Shown here in pieces: positions 60,471 to 64,000 of a stretch of 64,000 bases of DNA. The translations under genes were made by a program, and so were the position numbers. The DNA is taken from contig NZ_CP013118.1 of the NCBI RefSeq assembly GCF_001443605.1, positions 1,871,501-1,935,500 of the forward strand, given 5' to 3'. The notes beneath the pieces were generated by a model. It was not told the DNA's origin. It made no database searches and saw only the letters and a list, made by a program, of their open reading frames with translations. Each line of letters begins with the position of its first letter. Position 1 is the stretch's first letter. This DNA comes from Salinivirga cyanobacteriivorans. Lineage in GTDB: Bacteria; Bacteroidota; Bacteroidia; Bacteroidales; Salinivirgaceae.

Positions 60471-61448
60471 ATGACACAAACCAAACAAATACTCATTACC
60501 GGAGTCGCCGGGTTTATTGGATCAAACCTCGCCGAGGCCTTAATGAAAAAGGGCTATAGGGTAAGTGGAATTGACAACTTTGCCACGGGCAAACACAAAA
60601 ACATTCAAGAACTCCAAACGCTTTTCCCCGATTTTAAATTTACTGAAGGTGATATACGCGACAGGGCTTTACTTGACAAAGTTGTGCCTGGCAATGATAT
60701 TATCATACATCAGGCTGCGTTGGGTTCAGTACCCAGGAGCATAAAAGATCCATCAACATCTATTGATGTGAATATCACCGGCACAACAAATGTGTTTTAT
60801 GCAGCATATAAATATAACGTAGAACGCGTGGTATATGCAGCAAGTTCGTCGACATATGGCGACAGTGAAGAGTTGCCTAAAGTTGAACACAAAATCGGGA
60901 AACCTCTATCGCCATATGCAATAAGCAAATACGTCAATGAGTTACTGGCTGAAAACTTTCACCGTATTTATGGCTTAAATCTCATAGGCCTTCGCTATTT
61001 CAATGTTTTTGGCCGCCGGCAGGATCCGGAAAGCACTTATGCAGCGGTAATACCAAAATTTGTGAGCCAATTAATGAATCACCAACCACCTACAATCAAT
61101 GGTGACGGTGAATTTTCGCGCGACTTCACTTATATTAAAAACGTGATACAGGCCAATGAACTGGCAGCCACAACTAAAAAGCCCGAAGCGCTAAACCAGG
61201 TATACAACGTGGCATGCGGGGAGCAAACATCACTGAACGAACTTTTTGCTATGATTCGAAAAGAATTGACGCAATTCGACAAATCAATAGCTGAAATAGA
61301 GCCCGATTATGGCCCCACCAGAGCAGGTGACATCCCCCACTCGCTTGCCAGTATTGAACTCGCCAGAACCTTACTGGGCTATGCACCCCAATACAATGTA
61401 AGTGACGGTTTAAAAGAGGCAATTAATTGGTATTGGAAAAACTTGTAA
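60471..61448 (+). CDS. NAD-dependent UDP-sugar epimerase (WbpP/GalE-like SDR)
   Basis: 325 residues. Rossmann motif ITGVAGFIGSNLAEAL (9-24), Asp in GIDNFATGKHKN, catalytic SSSTYGDSEELPK and YAISKYVNE (Tyr-x-x-x-Lys), and RYFNVFGRRQDP. It closely resembles the UDP-GlcNAc(A)/UDP-GalNAc 4-epimerases such as WbpP/TviC. Its start cannot move downstream without losing the Rossmann motif, yet the ATG lies 5 bases after a strong terminator, so expression must come from read-through or a promoter inside the hairpin region. First gene of a polysaccharide-precursor operon. Confidence 0.88.
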   Translation: MTQTKQILITGVAGFIGSNLAEALMKKGYRVSGIDNFATGKHKNIQELQTLFPDFKFTEGDIRDRALLDKVVPGNDIIIHQAALGSVPRSIKDPSTSIDVNITGTTNVFYAAYKYNVERVVYAASSSTYGDSEELPKVEHKIGKPLSPYAISKYVNELLAENFHRIYGLNLIGLRYFNVFGRRQDPESTYAAVIPKFVSQLMNHQPPTINGDGEFSRDFTYIKNVIQANELAATTKKPEALNQVYNVACGEQTSLNELFAMIRKELTQFDKSIAEIEPDYGPTRAGDIPHSLASIELARTLLGYAPQYNVSDGLKEAINWYWKNL

Positions 61449-61460
61449 AAAAATAGCATT

Positions 61461-62585
61461 ATGGAGCAAATACAGATGGTTGATCTTCAAACTCAATACA
61501 AACGGCTTCAAAAAGAAATTGACGAAAGTATTCAAAATGTTATAGAAGGCGCAAAATTCATAAACGGACCTGCAGTAAAAAGCTTCGCAGCTAATCTGGC
61601 AGACTATCTTGACGTAAAACATGTAATTCCATGTGCCAATGGTACCGACGCCCTTCAGATTGCACTCATGAGTGCAGGAATACAACCAGGCGACGAAGTA
61701 ATTACTCCCGATTTTACTTTTATTGCAACCGTTGAGGTTGTTGCGCTCCTCGGAGCAAAACCAGTGCTTGCAGATGTAAACCCAGAAGATTTCACAATAG
61801 ATGTCAATCAACTGGAATCACTCATAACAGATAAAACCAAAGCCATTGTACCCGTGCACCTTTTTGGTCAATGTGCCAACATGGCTTCAATAATGAATAT
61901 TGCGCGTAAGCACAACCTGAAAGTCATTGAAGACACCGCCCAGGCCATAGGTTCTGATTATTACATTAAAGACAAACCCGGTAAAGCAGGCGCACTCGGA
62001 GATTTTGGGTGTACCTCATTCTTCCCCTCTAAAAATTTGGGGTGCTACGGCGATGGTGGTGCATTATATACAAATGACGATGAACTTGCTGCAATAGCAA
62101 AAAGCATTACCAACCATGGTAGTACAGTAAAATACCACCACGACAGGATTGGCGTAAACAGTCGCCTCGATGCTATGCAGGCAGCAATACTAAAGGTGAA
62201 ACTTAAAAACCTGGACGATTTTAACCGAAGACGTCAGGCAGCTGCTATCTTTTACGATCACCACCTTGAAGAGATACCAGAAATAGCAATACCTGTAAAA
62301 CGAGATGCTTCAACACATACCTATCATCAATACACAATAAAAGTACCCAAAGGTGAAAACAAAAAATTACAGGAATATTTAAAAAAACACGACATCCCGT
62401 CCATGATTTATTACCCGATACCGCTTCATAAGCAAGCCGCATTCGAACAATGGACAGATGACCGCACATTTCCCGTTTCAGATGAATTGGCTGAACGAGT
62501 ATTATCTTTACCTATGCATACAGAACTTACAAAAGAGCAGCTTACCCATATTTGTAACACCATAAAAACATACTTCCATGAATAA
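61461..62585 (+). CDS. DegT/DnrJ/EryC1/StrS aminotransferase (WbpE-like)
   Basis: 374 residues. MVDLQTQYKRLQKEIDE opening, FINGPAVKSFAANLADYLDVKH, ANGTDALQIAL, PDFTFIATVEVVALLGAKPV, EDTAQAIGSDY and the PLP lysine K191 in SFFPSKNLG, followed by GDGGALYTND. Together with the adjacent WbpD-like acetyltransferase it is likely to aminate a UDP-3-keto-sugar (C3 amination), building a 2,3-diamino sugar for surface polysaccharide. It starts 12 bases after the epimerase and overlaps the next gene by 8 bases. Confidence 0.9.
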   Translation: MEQIQMVDLQTQYKRLQKEIDESIQNVIEGAKFINGPAVKSFAANLADYLDVKHVIPCANGTDALQIALMSAGIQPGDEVITPDFTFIATVEVVALLGAKPVLADVNPEDFTIDVNQLESLITDKTKAIVPVHLFGQCANMASIMNIARKHNLKVIEDTAQAIGSDYYIKDKPGKAGALGDFGCTSFFPSKNLGCYGDGGALYTNDDELAAIAKSITNHGSTVKYHHDRIGVNSRLDAMQAAILKVKLKNLDDFNRRRQAAAIFYDHHLEEIPEIAIPVKRDASTHTYHQYTIKVPKGENKKLQEYLKKHDIPSMIYYPIPLHKQAAFEQWTDDRTFPVSDELAERVLSLPMHTELTKEQLTHICNTIKTYFHE

Positions 62586-63159
62586 AAACGATTTTTTCAT
62601 TCATGAAACAGCAGTGATGGACGAGCCCTGCGAAATAGGGGAGGGTACAAAAATATGGCATTTTAGCCACATCATGAAAAACAGCCGCATTGGGAAAAAA
62701 TGTAACCTGGGCCAAAATGTTGTCGTATCGCCTGATGTAGTGCTTGGCGACAATGTAAAGGTCCAAAACAATATTTCAATATATACTGGTGTAATTTGCG
62801 AAGATGATGTATTTCTTGGACCAAGCATGGTTTTCACAAATGTAATCAATCCAAGAAGTGCAGTTCCCAGAAGAGACCAATATGCAAAAACAACCGTGCG
62901 AAAAGGCGCGACAATAGGGGCAAATGCAACAATTGTATGCGGCAACGATATTGGCAAGTATGCCTTTATTGGAGCAGGAGCTGTGGTGACCAAAGCCATA
63001 CCCGATTATGCACTTGTGGTAGGAAACCCCTCAAGACAAATAGGCTGGATGAGCGAATATGGTCACCGGCTTCATTTCGACGAACACAACCGGGCACAAT
63101 GTCCCGAAAGCAAAGATTTTTACATACTTAAAAATGGACAAGTAAAAAAAGAGAGTTAA
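62578..63159 (+). CDS. UDP-amino-sugar N-acetyltransferase (WbpD/WlbB-like, hexapeptide fold)
   Basis: 193 residues. Left-handed beta-helix repeats (IGEGTKIWHFSHIMKNSRIG, LGQNVVVSPDVVLGDN, VQNNISIYTGVICED) and the family-specific ends VVGNPSRQIGWMSEYG and HRLHFDEHNRAQCPES, typical of 3-amino-sugar-nucleotide acetyltransferases. It would acetylate the amine added by the upstream enzyme with acetyl-CoA. Overlap of 8 bases with that gene implies coupling. Cytoplasmic. Confidence 0.88.
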   Translation: MNKNDFFIHETAVMDEPCEIGEGTKIWHFSHIMKNSRIGKKCNLGQNVVVSPDVVLGDNVKVQNNISIYTGVICEDDVFLGPSMVFTNVINPRSAVPRRDQYAKTTVRKGATIGANATIVCGNDIGKYAFIGAGAVVTKAIPDYALVVGNPSRQIGWMSEYGHRLHFDEHNRAQCPESKDFYILKNGQVKKES

Positions 63160-63160
63160 T

Positions 63161-63994
63161 ATGCTTAAATCATATTTCTTCGTCCCGGCAACAAAACAGA
63201 AGTTTATTGATAAGATGCCTGAAATAGAGGCAGACGAGTTTGTTTTCGATCTTGAAGACGCTATTGCCGAGAACGAAATTGAATCGGCATTCGAAAACCT
63301 TGAAAATATTGAAGGGCGTGAGCAGTATATTGTTAGGCCCAGATTGTATTCATCATCAGGAAAACTCAAAAACAAAAACCTGGAAAGACTCATCGACCTT
63401 GGCTTCAGAAGGTTTTACATACCCAAAGCGGAAACAAAACAGATGCTTGATGAGTTACTGAACATTTTTAATTACTATGATATCAAGGACCTGGAATGGT
63501 ATTACCTTGTGGAGTCGCCTTCAGCGCTTATGCATGTTAAAGAGATGGCGCTTTCGGGGAAATACCCCTTCAAAGGTCTTTGCCTGGGCGCCCAGGATTA
63601 TGCGGCAAACCTTGGCATGACCTATTCACTTGAAAATATAAAATGGGCAAGACACTATTTGCTAAACGTAGCAAAAGCCTGTAATATTGAAGCCATTGAT
63701 ATGGCCTCTATGGTACTGGAAGACCGTGATTTGTTTGAAAAAGAATGCCACCAGGGCTTTCAGATGGGCTACGATGCCAAAATAATAGTACATCCTGCAC
63801 AACTAAAAGTACTACAAGAAATTGAGTATTATAATCAGGCTGAAATTAACCATGCAATTGCCATTAATGAAAGGTTCGATCTGGAAAAACTCAAAGATTT
63901 TTCAATAGTAACCATCGATGGTCTAATTTACGAACGCCCACATATTGCGAGAATCAAAAAAATAATTGAATACCTGAACAAAAAGCAAAATTAA
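63161..63994 (+). CDS. HpcH/HpaI aldolase/citrate lyase beta (CitE-like) family protein
   Basis: 277 residues. LKSYFFVPATKQKFIDKMPEIEADEFVFDLEDAIAENE has the family opening with metal-binding acidic residues; REQYIVRPR binds substrate carboxylate; YYLVESPSALMHVKEMA holds the conserved Glu; LCLGAQDYAANLGM and KIIVHPAQLKVLQE complete the CitE signature. In a glycan operon it may split or form a C-C bond in a nonulosonate-like or lactyl sugar precursor, but this is inference. It starts 1 base after the acetyltransferase stop. An ATG at 63998-64000 may begin the next gene. Confidence 0.82.
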   Translation: MLKSYFFVPATKQKFIDKMPEIEADEFVFDLEDAIAENEIESAFENLENIEGREQYIVRPRLYSSSGKLKNKNLERLIDLGFRRFYIPKAETKQMLDELLNIFNYYDIKDLEWYYLVESPSALMHVKEMALSGKYPFKGLCLGAQDYAANLGMTYSLENIKWARHYLLNVAKACNIEAIDMASMVLEDRDLFEKECHQGFQMGYDAKIIVHPAQLKVLQEIEYYNQAEINHAIAINERFDLEKLKDFSIVTIDGLIYERPHIARIKKIIEYLNKKQN

Positions 63995-64000
63995 TAAATG

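Overview
The window looks like chromosomal DNA from a member of the Bacteroidota (Bacteroidales/Marinilabiliales type). Supporting signs are several large secreted proteins with type IX secretion (Por) C-terminal tails, lipoproteins whose acylated Cys is followed by acidic residues, promoters of the TTTG-N19/20-TAnnTTTG type instead of sigma70 boxes, few Shine-Dalgarno sequences, AT-rich intergenic DNA, and the zapA - 6S RNA - rny arrangement. Genus cannot be read from the sequence alone.

Layout. 1-7.1 kb: end of an unidentified gene, a VOC protein, a TlpA-like thioredoxin, an AsmA-like protein followed by a DsbA-like oxidoreductase and a cysteine-rich lipoprotein, then a minus-strand pair (lipoprotein-type peptide deformylase and an OpuAC-like binding lipoprotein). 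7.3-18.2 kb: nitroreductase, CopB-type copper ATPase with a DUF302 protein, DUF169, an outer-membrane protein, DUF3179, a second DUF302, a lipoprotein, a small beta-barrel protein, a secreted caspase-like peptidase and biotin ligase. 18.2-22.4 kb: PPC-domain lipoprotein, an ATPase with an operator-like palindrome on its promoter, tRNA-Asn with a truncated copy, and a PfkB kinase. 22.4-43 kb: secreted proteins (gingipain-like C25 peptidase, M14 carboxypeptidase, a nine-repeat adhesin-like protein, a five-repeat surface protein), interspersed with manC, a radical SAM protein, threonine aldolase and a TPR protein carrying a degenerate caspase domain.

43-48 kb: Tex, tRNA-Ser, tRNA-Pro with a mosaic of partial tRNA copies, and an IS256-family insertion. 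47.9-52.3 kb: two glycosyltransferases, a class V aminotransferase and gmhA. 52.8-57.8 kb: DUF4349 lipoprotein, iron alcohol dehydrogenase, anmK and an M23 peptidase. 57.9-60.4 kb: coiled-coil protein, zapA, 6S RNA, rny. 60.4-64 kb: start of a nucleotide-sugar/polysaccharide operon (epimerase, aminotransferase, N-acetyltransferase, CitE-like lyase), which runs off the window.

How the genes fit together: much of the window concerns the cell envelope, namely exported disulfide chemistry, T9SS cargo, peptidoglycan recycling (M23 plus AnmK) and LPS or capsule sugars (ManC, GmhA, GT9/GT4, epimerase/WbpE/WbpD-like). The least explained material is noncoding: a repeat family that ends exactly on start codons, a hairpin module (TCCCGAT-N5-ATCGGGA) fused to 3' halves of two different tRNAs, and several inverted-repeat elements. 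No CRISPR array, prophage or known defence island was seen.
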